Shown here: positions 12,736 through 25,793 of the stretch, one piece after another | Layout: each line of letters begins with the position of its first letter | Position numbering within the stretch: the first letter of the stretch is position 1 | Origin: Lingula anatina | Taxonomy: Eukaryota; Brachiopoda; Lingulata; Lingulida; Lingulidae | DNA: 64,000 nt | Direction of reading: 5' to 3' | Assembly: GCF_001039355.2 (NCBI RefSeq) | Contig: NW_019774169.1 | Location: 20,655-84,654 of the forward strand | The notes under the pieces: generated by a model | What the model was told of the DNA's origin: nothing | The model's input: only the letters and a program-made list of their open reading frames with translations | Databases searched by the model: none | Made by a program: the position numbers and the translations under genes

Positions 12736-13848
12736 TGCGCTCAATTTATTCCCTTCCTTTCAATTGTTTCGATCGCCGATCCTGTTAACGCCGACTTTTT
12801 ACAGCTATCGATAGTTAAATTACACTTAAAACAAGGAATAGTTGAAGTGTTCCTCCACCCCCAACTGGCGGTCCCAATGCATATGGATCTCTAGCTTTAA
12901 GTAGATCCGGGTTCTTGCCATCTGGTACCAAACAGTGCTTGCCCCATATGATGGATCAAATTACACTGCTTTGTTTTTGAAAGTTGGGTCAGGACAAGTA
13001 AGCAACAAATGCGCAAAGCAATTAATGGTAGATAAGAAATAAAAAATAAACAAACACACATATTTGTAATATTTGCACTAAGCACATGTATATGACTCGT
13101 TAAATGAAGCAGATTAAAGAAACACAATTAAGTGTTAGTAGTAGTAGTAGAAGAAAAAGTTTCAGTAGACTGAAATTTGTCTTTAGGCCCAGGGCGAGGG
13201 GGGCGGGGGGGGGGGGGTCAGGACGCTCCTGACCCCCCCCCCTCTAAATCTGCCACTGAGGCCTCTATATGTTTATAATTAATAGTAAGATAAAACAATT
13301 TAAAGGTTTAATTATTAAATGAATGTTTGTATAAGAAGGAGATAACAGCAATATCTGAAGTTAAAAAAAGAAATTAAATACGACCGTGGCTTTAAAAAAC
13401 GTAAAAAGACAGTTTGGTCATTTATTAAGAATGTCGATCAAAATATCTGAAAAAATCTTATTGAAGATATTATATCAATCTGACTTTGTGGTAAGCAGTC
13501 AAATATCAAAAATGTGTGGAATGAAAGCGCTGTGCATCTGATCAGCAAAATAATTATGAAAACATGTACATTGGATGATTTTTTACTTTTATTTCTTGCC
13601 TTTTTTTTCAGATTCTAGTTTCTATTCATCTGACACTGCCTTTTCTGTAGCACGAAAAATGAAGCGCGTATATGCTATTTCCCCAGCAATCATTATGGTA
13701 TGGACTGGGTCGGATAAAAATGAGCGCTCTTCATACTATTAGTGACTAAATCGAACCATAGAAGTAGAACTATGACGTGATCCTGGCGACCGGAAGCACA
13801 TGCATTTGTTTACATCGTCAAAACGAGGCCAGCGCGGGAAGTTGCAAC
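12736..13848. promoter_or_regulatory. Shared divergent upstream region of AMN and POLE2
   Basis: The two start codons face away from each other across 1113 bases, so both promoters and 5' UTRs must lie here, unless there are unseen upstream exons. I see no TATA box I would defend. It also holds a short GTA repeat at about 13137-13150 and a G-run/C-run hairpin near 13197-13243. Confidence 0.45.
13197..13243. repeat. Poly-G / poly-C perfect hairpin
   Basis: A run of G interrupted by one C leads into GTCAGGACGCTCCTGAC and then a run of C, so the stretch can fold on itself almost completely. The flank (CTAAATCTGCCACTGAGG) looks like the edge of a dispersed repeat. Run lengths may be unreliable in assembly. 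Confidence 0.6.
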
Positions 13849-16800
13849 ATGGCTGCTAAACTGAAGTCACAGATTTCTTCCGCGTTCAAGATGCATGGCT
13901 TGACGTTGAGAAGGTTTGCAGTTTTCACTTTTCAAAGACCTGTAGCATCAATTACATCGATTTTTGTTTAGATGTTTATAATTTCCGAGTGTTATTGAGA
14001 CATACATGTACATGTCCACGTACTGGATGTTTACAGCAAGTTCGACTGAAGTACAAATGTACTGTAGATGAAATATGGGGTTTGAAGGACGATTTACATC
14101 GGATCCCCCCCCTCTCTCGTTGTCAATATTTTTCTTCTTAAACTGTAATAATTATCTGTTGTCAACAACATTTTGTTTTCAGCGATGCTACAAAATATCT
14201 GATAGAAGTACTGACACCAATCAGTGAAGCAGAAAGGGAAAATGGACTGGACAAAATTTTAGAAATTTTGCAGAAGCAGCTGTGTAAGTGAAGATAGAAA
14301 TTTAAGTAATATGTAGAACTCTTGAAAACTGCTGGTTAAATGAAATGAAGTGATCTCTTTATGTCTCCACATGGAAACTCCCCTGCCTGGGGTAGCGCTA
14401 GCCAAATCATCACTTTTTTGTCAATTTGTTATCCAAATGGTGTTAATTTGACTAAAATGAGTCAAATCAAGCCCTTTTTGTTTAGCCAATTTAAGTCAGT
14501 TTTAGCATTTGGCTAAATTGGCGAGTGTTAGCGCTACCCCAGCCTGCTTTTTTGCTTCCACTAGCAAAATTATTATATTATTGTCATCAATGTCCCCCTG
14601 CATTGAGAAAACCCCTAATTGCAGTGACACATTATAAGGTGCATTATTTTAAGTAAGGAAAATTAATACTTACTCCAGAAATTGTCTAAGAACAAACAAC
14701 GAAAAAAGTCTTGATGAAATTTCCATTCATAATTAATAGATGCAGAAATATATTCATGTTGATTTCAGTGAGTTCCACAATGGTAAGCCGTGATGTTTGT
14801 GAGGCTGCTGTGCAAGAATGTAACCAAGAACAAGAGGAGGATAGGTAGGACAGTGATAATTTTTAAAAATTTGCAGAGACCTTTACAAACTAATTGAAAG
14901 CATATGGTTTATTGGTTTATACTACCATTTCCACAGTGACGACAATATGAAATGTATACATTGAATTCAACCAAAAAATATTTTGAAAACTATTTTTAGT
15001 CGTTGATAAAAAAAAAAGAATTTTATGACATTTTATGATAACATATTATTTTTGCCAATAATATTGAAAGTATATATAATCAGTGAATAATTTTGTTTCA
15101 GTGACAGAGTGTTTACTGTTATAGATGCTTTCTCAGTGCCTCAGTACTCATACAGTTATGAGAGGAAAAAGTTTCTGTTGTAAGTGTTTTTATGAAATTT
15201 CATTTTCAGCATGTTACAGATACAATGTAATCCAAGTCATTCCATCTTTAAATGGAGTGCTTAAAATAAAAATTAGATTATTGACATGTTTTAGATCCAG
15301 TAACTTTCAATTAATTTTAAGTGTTTTTGGAATAATAATAATAATGAAAAACTTGGTAAAATCTCAGAAACTGTTCATATTATTTCTAGAAACTCCAACC
15401 TAGGCCTGCCACCCCCGTGCCTTCACAGTGATGCTGAAGCCAAATGCAGTCTGTACAGGGACAGGTATACCCTTCTTCATCAGAGAACATCCAGACATGA
15501 TCTCTTTACTCCACCAGCACTGGGCGCACAACAAGAACAGCACTCCAAGAAGTTCAAGGTAATATTTTCAGTTGTAGGCAGCATGTTTTACTGCATTTGT
15601 AAAATGAAAAATGTAAAGAGATTTCGACCTACAGATGTGAAGCTCAGTTTTTCAGATTTGTTAGTGCGCTTGAGAGAAATTAAGATTGGGAGGAAACAGC
15701 CTCAGTAGATGACAGGAGGTTCTGTCCTTATTACTTTCATAAAAATTTGCAGTAAATAATATGAACTTCTAGATGTTTGAGTTTAATGTGACAAAATGAT
15801 CTGAACAGAGTTTTACGATTTTTTCATTATAGCTAAGACCGGTTGAGTTCTTGTTGGGGAGTACTGCCAAGCTAGGGGATATTATTGTGCTAGGAATGCT
15901 TACTCAGCTGAAAGAGGTAATTAGTTAAAAGATGAACCGTTGACTATGGAAAGACTTAACCAGTATCTCATGTGAATTCCGGTGTATATTTTAATAAAAA
16001 TATCTCTATTTGTAAATTTATATTTGAATTATGTTACATTGAATATAATACATTTAGTCGTTTTGAAAATATAATTGTCAATTATATATTTTTTAAAATG
16101 TACCAAAAGCAAATAGTCATAGCATAAAATATTGTCAATTTTTTATGTATTGATTTGTTTATTATAGGGAAAGTGGTTCTTAGAAGACACAACAGGGGCT
16201 GTACAGCTTGATTTGACAAAAGCCATATCCTTTAATTATGATAACTATCATTCAAACTCAAACCTAATTTTACAGAATGTATTAACCTACGCTCTAAAGT
16301 GCAGACATTTTTTTCACTCTCATAATAGCAATGGTCTTGAAATTAATGATTTTAAAAATGTGCCATTGTTATTACTTTAACTTCTGAGAACAACTTTCAT
16401 ACTGGTCTATTCACAGAGAACTGCTTTGTATTAGCAGAGGGCTGGTACGATGACAGTATATTTCATGTTAATGCATTTGGTTTTCCACCACCAGAACCTT
16501 CTAAAACTACAAGGTAAAGACATAAATACCTGTGTTTGAAAATTTACCCTGTTAATCTATATGATTTTTTGTTGTGTAAGATATTTTATTGTCTTGGTAA
16601 CCAGGGATTAAAAATGTGAAGTAATTTGTTTATATCTTAGCATCTAAAAAGGAAAAGAAAATTAGAAAGAGAGAGAGAGAGAAGAAAATAATATGATGAC
16701 ATTTGATTATTTTCTTTTCATTTATAGTAGACAGTGCCTTTTTAGTTAAATGGAGCTATCAGTCTTTCTTTCAATTATTTCAGAGCATATTTTGGTAACA

Positions 16801-19800
16801 TAAATTTCTTTGGTGGTCCTTCTGCCACAAGTTTAAAGATGTCCCCCAAACTGCAGCAGATAGAGCAGGAAAACCAGGACGCCATGTTTGTAATAGTGTC
16901 AGATGTGTGGTTGGACAGTGTAAAGGTACTGTGATGTTTTTTTTTTTTTTATAAATTGCAAAATTTCTGCTTAATCTGATCTGTCAGGCTTAGGGTGAGC
17001 CAAGGAAATTCTGATTCCATTATTGTACATAGCTGATCAAATTTTAGTGACAAAATTCTGCAATTTTAAATTTTAATTTTAATCAAGATTAAAAATACCC
17101 TTTAAATTGCCAGAGTAAAAAATGATAGTAACATTTATCCCCTGTATTTGATGTGTCAAATACAAAAATAAGCTCTGCAAAGCTGCCTTTCTCTGAAACA
17201 ATATAAAACATCAAGTACAATAAAAAAAACACGCCAAAAATGACAGGAGAAATATTTCCAGTCGGTGTATTATTTCTTCATGGATCAGTTCAATTTTATT
17301 TTCAATCATAATGTAATGAAAAACATTTTCTTTCCTTTCCTTCTCAGGTGCTGGAAAGGTTGAGGCTTATGTTTGTTGGATATGCAGAGATGCCTCCAAC
17401 TTGTTTTATATTTTGTGGCAATTTTACATCATCCACAGGAACTAAAAATATAAAAACATTACAAGGTTAGTTGTAAGAATGGCATTTGTACTGGCCTATG
17501 GTTTGATTTTCAGTTAAACCACAGGCAGGAATAGATAATAGGGAGATAAGAGAGTAAAAAGGTCCATTTACATGTATCATCTGCAATTACCCAATAACTG
17601 GAGCATTTATTTTAAAGGCAATTTGTATGAGCTGTTTTTGAAAAATACTGCTCAATAACATAATTTCTGAAGAAGGAATAGCATATTACATTAATTAAAG
17701 AAAAAAAGGACGTGATTTATTTTGATGTTTGAAAATTTACCCTGTTAATTTCAGATGATTTATTGTGTTTAGGATATTTTATTGTATTGGTAACCATGTA
17801 CAATGTACTGTGATATAGCAAATTATTGCATTACTACAGCATGTAAAAATCTTGAATGTAACTGAATTTCAAATACTTCACTTGGATTGCTTTGTGTTTC
17901 AGAATCATTTAGGTCTTTAGCAGACATACTAAAAGAATTCCCGTCCCTGGTAGAAAACTCCAGGTTTTTGTTTGTCCCAGGACCTCAGGATCCAGGCCCA
18001 GCCAATATATTACCAAGGTAGAGCTTCCTATATCATTTTGATATAAATATATATCATGTCTTGGGTCAGCATACATATTGAATTCAGCTGGGGTGGGAGA
18101 GTATATTTGCCTAAAGCAGAATTCACTAACTTTTAAGGAAGGCCATCACAGAATGCAATTTTTAACTAATAAATGACTAAAGTGATATTAATAAATATTA
18201 AACATTTGTAATGTGTTACAGTAGTAGTCTGTTTCAATCTTTTTTTAATTCTAGCACCCTTTTAATGGATGTATTGGACCATCTAGCTCGATTATGGGTA
18301 GGGTGCACATACAGTACATACATGCAATTTTGAACAATTTATATTTCTAGGCCTGCTTTGCCAAATGTTGTGACAGAGGAGTTTAGACGGAGAGTTCCGT
18401 CTGCCATTTTTGCCAGTAACCCCTGCAGGCTACAGTACTGTACACAGGAGATAGTGGTCTTTAGGGAAGACATTGTGACCAAGATGTGTAGAAATTGTGT
18501 CAAATTTCCAGCCGATGGTGACATTCCTACACATGTAAGTATCACCAGAGGGCTCTTTTACTCTGCATGAATTCAGATGTTGTGGATTCAGTTTATAGGG
18601 TCTTTTTGCTAAAAAAAAACTGCCCTTAAATACATGTAGCTTTGGCAAAACATCAACTGGCATAGTATGAAGTTTAACTACTTTGTAAGTCATGCTTATT
18701 TTTTCAGACAATTATGTGTTCTCTAAAGATGCAAGTGGTATAGTTTATTAAACCTGAGACCAGCTATCAAAAGATTTATTATACTAGAATATAATTATCA
18801 TGTTTAAAATATTGTTGAACCATTGTTTTTTTTTCACTGAAGTAACATAGACTGACATCAGCTATGACTATAATGTTTTATATCATTTTTTCAATAGTTT
18901 GCAAAAACCATAATATCCCAGGGTCATCTGTGTCCATTACCGCTCCATGTGTGTCCAGTCTACTGGTCATATGACAGTGCCCTGAGGGTGTACCCCCTGC
19001 CCGATGTGGTCATCACAGCTGACAAATATGACCCTTTCATGGTCAGTCAAGTGGACTGTACAGTGATTAACCCAGTGAGTTAATGATTTCATTTATTTAA
19101 TTACCAATTTTGGTACAAATAGTTTTGAAAATGGTTTTGGCATAAAAGTATGATATATGTATAAAGATATTAATGATAAAAATATTTTAAATAATAGTAA
19201 TTATATTGATAATAATAATAAATAGTGATGTTACATGTAAGTTGGTTATAGTGGCTGTGTAGTTACTGATTTACTGCAGAATATTGCTCTCATTATGTGG
19301 TATAGAAGATTATTAAGCCAGATGTAGTAATATTTTAGTAAAGAAGGTAGATCCTTGCATGGTTTACAAAATAGATATTATGGTCAGTTTCGAAATTTAA
19401 GATTGACAATATTTCTAAGGGTTTAAACTCATCTGTAATATAAGGACATGCTATTTAGATTATTTGCAACCTTTGTCAAGGAATGAAAGTCATTTTGCTA
19501 TGATGGATATGAATATTTCTTCGGCATTGTGAAATTTTGATACTATGCCTTGATTTATAGTTATAATTGAATAACATAGTTTGAGAAGAATAAAAAAAAG
19601 CTGCCATAATAATGCAACACTTCCGCACTTGTAAGTTGTTTATGAATAATTCACTTCAATTTTATATGGAATTGAAAGCACCAGCATAAAATAAAATGAA
19701 GTAGATGAACTTAAAAATGTTAACATGTATTAAACACAACTACATATAATCTTGTAAACAGGCAACATACATAAAAAAAAAATGGTTTTGATAACTAGGG

Positions 19801-22800
19801 AAATTGATTGCATTAATTTTTGCAGATATTGCAGAGAATGTGTTTGTGTGTGTGTGTGTGTGTAGCCTTATTTAAAATCCATGTTGACAAAATAATACTA
19901 GGATAGTAAGGTCCATGTGTTTTGCTGCAGATACAAGATGGGTGAAGTATAGATTGACATGTTTTTGTTTCCCCCAAGTTATGTATGGTGTCTAGACTCC
20001 TTTATAAAAAAAGAAATCCTGTAAGGTAGTTTCTGGTAAGATGGAATATATGGTCACTGAGGCTCACCTCATTTTATTGTATAAAATACCTTGAAGAGCA
20101 CTGTCAAACAAAAAGGGAGGAGTTGGGCTGGATGCAGAAAGCACCTTTGATCAACCCTCATTGGCTGCAAGGCCAAGAAGAAAAAAAAATCCAAAAAAGG
20201 TGGGAAAGTGGCTTTATATATATATATACTAAGGTGATACAGACTTTGCTAGGGGTTTCACTTGGTAGTGATATTTCATTGACAACAGAAGAGCCTCGCC
20301 TTTCTGATAGTTGAAGTTCTACAAAGGTGTCTGGCCTTTGTGAAAATCAACCTTTTTGGCATGCAATAGTTAGACCTGTCACTAGTGTCTTTCTCATGAT
20401 CTGAATGATTTTGTAATATAGTGTTGCTGACTGGGAAACTGTAGTGAAGGTTATGAGGACAGTTACTTAAGTGTACTGTAATGACATTTCTGAGAAAGAG
20501 AGCTTATGCAAGGAGTCTACAAAGGTCAAACCCTGGTGTTAATTACAGTTTTAATCTATAGTAGCATTGGGAATCCTTAATGTTTGTCATTTCTGTTCTT
20601 CTGATAACTTGCAGCCAAAAAAATAACAGATTTTTTTGTCCTTTTTTCCTGATTGTCTCCAAACATCAGGATACCTGTAGGTCTTCTTTCTCTGGAACTC
20701 TTGAGGCTAAACCTCCATATTTTTACATTTCACGGCGTATTCGTTTCACAGTATTTATCATGTGCGCAGTGTGGCAAGAATAGAAACTGAGATGTTTTTG
20801 TTTTTCCTTCAAAGCTATGTCTGCTAAAATGAGTTGCGAATTGGTCGGTGCTCAAAGCAAGGAGTAGTATGTTAAAGCTTCATACGTAATTAAGGTATCT
20901 GATCACTATCCAGTTGGCATATTAACACACCTGTAGAACATTGAGGAGTACATGTAAGCACATAAAAATGAAGTTAATTAAGTGGTAAAGACAGACGTGG
21001 GTGGTTTCATTTTGTTATGTGCACAAGGAAGCTTTCATGGTGATTTATTGTCTCCACTACACATTGGTATTCATTACCTTCCATTAGCAATATGAGCCTT
21101 AAACAGATTATAATTACACAATAACACTGAGCATCTCTTGTCTAGCTGCATATGTTTTCAGATCATCCTGTTTATAACCACCTCTATGTTTCCATTTACA
21201 TCTCAGTAGATTTTAAAAGGGGTATTTTTTTCATTTTTAATGAAATTATTTCAATAATTAACCGTAGAATGTCTATCATGGGTTATTTTTGGCATAAATG
21301 TTTCATGGATTTGTACTGAAGTCATGCAGGTCTATGGTGCTGCTAGAGAGCCTTGATCTTCAATCCAAAAGGTTAATGTATGCATATGCACTGATTCCCA
21401 CATATAGTATAAATAAACATTTTTTTGCATGTTGTTGGTAATACTGAATGTTATTTATTCCAAATGGTGTAATGAAGGGATTACTTCTAAAAACAGTCAT
21501 TGGCTGCTATTAGTTATTGATTTTTTATCTTTTATTTGTGGTTCTGTTAAGGTCTTCTTTGTTTATTGATCATTTCGTAACATCTTGGAAAGGATGTACT
21601 CAGGTTTCAGCTGTAGATTGATCTGATTTTCCTTAAGAATATGAATTAAAATTGATACATGGGCAATGCATGACAAGTTAAGAAAATTGTTTAAAACAAT
21701 ATCAATTAACTTTGTCCAAACTAATTACAGATAGTTCAATGATGGGATTAATTGTGTGGTACACATGGATTTTGTCCCAACCCATCTTGTCTGCCAGCTC
21801 TGCCTCTCCCCTTATACTACAAGGGCCTGTGTCCTCATCTCTTGGAATAGCGTCACGTATAATCTCAACTTGAACCCCCTAGATTTTGGGCTTTGTGGGT
21901 GCATTGGCCTAAGTGATGAAACTGAAAATTCTCTCTTATTCTGAAACTTTAAAAGCTACAGACCTCTTGTTTGTTACTTTTTGTAGGGCTTGTCAAGTGC
22001 ATCATTATCGGTGTTTGTATTCATGTTTTCTTTACAGTTTAGGGGTTGCACTATTTCAAAAAGTACGACATCAGCATGCTCAAAGGTGAAATAAAATGTT
22101 AAATAATTCCAAAACTAACAGAGAAGCACCCATAGTTACTATTCAACGTGGATAGGAAGTCATATATTGGTAAGTTTACTGTGATCTTGAATTTCACCAT
22201 GAGCTGTCCTTTGCAAATTTTGTGACTCTTATATCTCCATAACTGGCAGAGATACACCCATAGTTACTATTGAAGGTGAAAAGCAAATCCTATACTGGCA
22301 ATCTCACTGTGACCTTGAATTTCACATTTGATCTTCTTTTCACCATGAACTGTACTTTGTAAATTCCCAGCCCTAATATCTCCAAAACTGTCTGGTTTAC
22401 ATCCATATACTACCATTTCACTTAATTTAGGTTAATCTTGCTGGTGGTACAACACCTGGTAGCGCTATTGCCGCTCTGATCCTCTAGTTATAGAATAGTC
22501 ATTGGCATTAGTTATATTTATTACGAGTTTTTGTGACAAGAACTATTTCTTTCAAGGTCTTTGTAGTAAATTGATGATTTCATAAGGATGTATTCGGGTT
22601 TCAGCTGTAAATGCATTTGATGATTTCTTTTATAAAAAGATTAAATTTTGGAGGCAAGTCATGACAGGTGGAGAAAAAATTCATCACATAACATCCTTTC
22701 ACTTTATTGAAAACAATGATTTTTGATTGGCATCACTTTATACTCTGGGGTTACATTTCACACAGGTGTGCATGCACAGACATGCACACAAACATGCGCA

Positions 22801-24535
22801 CACCCACATCCGTGGGTGATAAAATATTAATAAATCTACTAAATCTATTTTCATAGATAGTAGATACAATACATATTTGTACACCGGCACACTGCATCAA
22901 GCTGAAATTTATTCATAAATTTTAATGGTAAAAAAATTTTGATCAAATGTCTTGTAATCTTCAATATTTCTAAAAAAAAATAATAATAATAATAAACAAC
23001 AGGGTGAATTATGCAATAATTTATCAGTAGTGGTGGAGTTTGGTAATGTGATACAAAAAAGAGACATTTATATGGGATTATGATTTTAAAATCATTACTT
23101 ATGTTTTATATTTTCATTAATTACAGACATCATAAAAACAACTGCAAGTGCACTCATATAACAGTAAACTGACTGACCTAGACACCTTGTTTATGTAAGC
23201 CACATAAGAAAAATACATTTGTCAGGGCATGTTTTGATCACGTTTCTTAAATAACAAAACACTCCTAGGTAAGTCAATACATTTCTCTGCTGTTTTCTCC
23301 AGTGCACATTTTACTTGTCAGTGCAAGTAAAGTGAAAGTCAAAGTCTAATTTATCTTAGCCTTTTCATTCACATTTGATTGGATTTCTGAAGGATAGCCT
23401 TCAAGTGGGAACGGATCATCTTTAATCACTCATTAAATGTGTTTTTTAGACTCAGAGATTATATCTGGCGAGGCACCAAGATATGAGTAATGGGTAGTAA
23501 TAGTGCCTTTAGTCCAAGATGAATAACTTCACACATTTCATTTGAAGGATTTCTTTCAACTAACTGTTATCTAATAGATCCTCTGTCATTTGCTTGAATG
23601 CGGAGGTCACTTACACAAACGTCATTTCTCAGTATGAAGTCACTTTTGTTAAAAGACTTACTTTCATGCTATTGGTTGGCATTATTCCCTCTTTCATGTT
23701 TCGGGAATAGACACTGTTTTTGTATATACTTTAAGCTTTCAGAGTGAGTCATGCTGATGTGATAATTCATTATGAAACAGTTTTCAAAGCCTTGACCTCT
23801 AAATTAAGTATTCAGCATAAGGGTGAAGGCCAACATTACCTTTCGTAAATCACCCTGTTTTCTCACATAACTTCTTTATAAGCTGTTAGTCCCATAAATT
23901 GATCAGTGTCAGTGAGAGTGTAGGTAATAATAAGGACATACTGTGTGTGCACAGAGGGACAAATACAGACTGTAAATATTTGGTCTATGTGAAGATACTT
24001 ACAAATGACCCATGTATGGGATTTTAAGGCAGGTCTATGAAAGAAGTTTTATATGACAGTTTTAATCCAGTGATAATTTGTGAAGGAGAAATGATTCTGA
24101 CAGGGACTTCTGGTGAACATGTTGGACCCTCTTCTCAGACTTCCAATCTGCATGACAGATTTCCAGTGGTCCAGCCAGTTGGATGTCTAGTGTGTAGTTG
24201 CAATATTTCTAATAGAATCAAGGTTTTCTATGCAGTAGATTGTGCATGTGCAAAATATAGAAATATCAAGCCAGAAGACAGTCTTCTCTATCAGTTGCTC
24301 ACTGCATCTCCTACAAAAGGTGAACTGAAAGTGGACAGCTCTTTGAAAGGAGGGTCCCAGGGGAAAGCTGATCTTCAAAGCCTCTAAGACTCTCCAGCCA
24401 GCAGTTCATCTAAATTGCTTTGTTGCCAAAAAGTGGTATTTTTTAAACTTACCAGGTAAAGCATTCACATGTGATGCAAATTGTGTAACAGTTTGGAGGC
24501 TGTCTTGTTAAATACCACCACTGTAGCAGCCATCT

Positions 24536-24619
<84 letters not shown>

Positions 24620-25773
24620 TGTGCCACTTTTTAAAAATGTATTTTTATTATAAGTCAACATAGGGTGGATTGTGTAACTTATTTACTTATATATGTTTAC
24701 ACCATGCTGAATTGCCAAAGGTAAAGTAAGGTTACATAAACAAGTACGAAAGTTGTTTTTCCTTATAGATCAAGTCACAAGATAATAACACGTATAAGCC
24801 TTTAGTTTAGTATTCTTGAACCCAACAGCAAGTCTTTGCAGGCCACCATCCAGGCTGCTTCTGTAGTATAATTATAACAGTACATGTCATTGGTTACATT
24901 ATTGATGTTATTAGTTAATTGACTGGTAACGTGAACTAATCTGAGTCTATATCAAAGGAATAAAACTGATTGGAACTGAATGAAGACTAAAACTTGTGAA
25001 AGCTTGCTGGGAGAGCTTCCAGCTATTACCCCTAGCCTTGATCACTCTGATGTATGATGTTAATGATGTCTTTGGGTTTTTTAAAATTTGGTTTGCATTC
25101 ATGGTGCTAGTTAATGATGTTAATCATGACTATTATTTGAGGGTATATTCTTGCCTCCTTTGACGAGACTTAAAAGAGAGCTAGCTGTATTCCCTTTCAG
25201 TATCTAGTTCAGTTTATCAAAATTTCTGCTTGTTTTTGAAGTATAAAACAATTTATTGTGGACACAAGCCTTTTTACCAAGTGCTTGCATGAGTTATCAA
25301 ATTGTTCATCTTGACCTGGTTTTCTAGGTCTTTGAAGTTATTTTTATGAAAAAAAAAAATGCCAATAACTTGGAAAGTAGTTGACTTACAGATTTCATAT
25401 ACTTAATCATTGTGAAATGCAAAATTGAAAAAAAAGTGTGGGAAACAGTTGACCTAGGAATTTCATATGTACCCAGTTATAGTGACATGCAGATTTGCAA
25501 AGAAAAAAAGTATGTTAAGATGTGTATGTGAACCTTGTCTCAACTTGGTTTTTTTTATTTTTCTCTCAGGAGTGAGCTTTTAGTTTTTCAACAGTGATAT
25601 CAGAATAATATATAAGTATAATTTCCACCTTTTTTTTCTAAAGACATAAAGTATTTCTATTCTTAAATGCATGGCTTCTTTTTCAGGGTTCCTTTCCCCG
25701 AAGTGACTTCAGCTTCAAAGTCTACTTCCCAGCTTCAAGACAAGTGGAAGAGAGTAGGATAGATATAGACTAA
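13849..25773 (+). CDS. POLE2: DNA polymerase epsilon subunit 2 (B subunit)
   Basis: POLE2 is the essential non-catalytic B subunit of the leading-strand polymerase epsilon. Fourteen exons: 13849-13913, 14183-14283, 14769-14844, 15102-15179, 15390-15558, 15833-15916, 16168-16224, 16392-16513, 16784-16925, 17348-17465, 17903-18017, 18351-18534, 18898-19074, 25687-25773. They give 524 residues (human 527). The N-terminal helical domain ([18 protein letters not shown]) is followed by [25 protein letters not shown], an OB-fold part ([20 protein letters not shown]) and NINFFGGPS. The inactive calcineurin-like phosphoesterase domain has [46 protein letters not shown] and ADKYDPF. The start is the first ATG and matches the family. 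Exon 7 ends at an AT-AC intron. Polyadenylation signals AATAAA stand at 25788 and 26510. Confidence 0.96.
14387..14542. repeat. Foldback element with 14-base perfect terminal inverted repeats
   Basis: CTGGGGTAGCGCTA (14387-14400) and its exact complement TAGCGCTACCCCAG (14529-14542) bound a 156-base stretch. The interior also repeats variants of TTTGGCTAAATT and GACTAAAATGAGTC. There is no coding capacity. It is a small non-autonomous element in POLE2 intron 2. Confidence 0.7.
16225..16391 (+). other. U12-type AT-AC intron in POLE2
   Basis: The 167-base intron begins ATATCCTTTA, the U12-dependent AT-AC donor consensus. It ends GAGAAC, with an AC acceptor. A branch-site-like TACTTTAAC (16373-16381, consensus TTCCTTRAY) lies about 12 bases before the exon. 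Splicing here joins KA to NFHTGL in frame as the family requires, and no GT-AG alternative does. Confidence 0.9.
19841..19863. repeat. (GT)n microsatellite
   Basis: An alternating GT run of about 22 bases in the last POLE2 intron. Confidence 0.9.
22100..22492. repeat. Tandem repeat (period about 135) joined to a dispersed repeat end
   Basis: The phrases CCCATAGTTACTATT, GTGACCTTGAATTTCAC (first unit GTGATCTTGAATTTCAC) and ATATCTCCA recur at a spacing of about 135 bases, for a little over two units. The stretch ends in GCTCTGATCCTCTAGTTA at about 22475-22492. A similar 3' end, with upstream GCTGGTGGTA, occurs at about 3579-3618 in SART1. That makes it a dispersed, probably transposon-derived family. 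No coding potential is visible. Confidence 0.6.
24538..24614. repeat. (TA)n(CA)n compound microsatellite
   Basis: About 38 bases of TA repeat run into about 30 bases of CA repeat. The open frames crossing it on both strands are artefacts of the repeat. Confidence 0.95.
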
Positions 25774-25787
25774 ACAAGTTTGAAAAC

Positions 25788-25793
25788 AATAAA
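25788..25793 (+). terminator. POLE2 polyadenylation signal
   Basis: AATAAA 15 bases past the POLE2 stop codon. A second AATAAA at 26510 could serve a longer 3' UTR. Confidence 0.55.

Larger units (their letters stand above)
19075..25686 (+). other. Long last intron of POLE2 (6.6 kb)
   Basis: The intron separates the last 28 codons of POLE2 from the rest. Contents seen: a GT microsatellite (19841-19863), a tandemly repeated segment (about 22100-22430), a dispersed repeat end (22440-22492) and a TA/CA microsatellite (24538-24614). The longest open frames inside match no family I know and look like chance. Confidence 0.75.

Noticed and set aside
24037-24387. 116-codon open frame in the last POLE2 intron
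   Set aside because: No recognisable motif, no splice context, overlapped by a chance frame on the other strand; length is not remarkable in 6.6 kb.
24449-24663. Open frames with YIYIYI and HTHTHT runs
   Set aside because: Pure translation of the TA/CA microsatellite.
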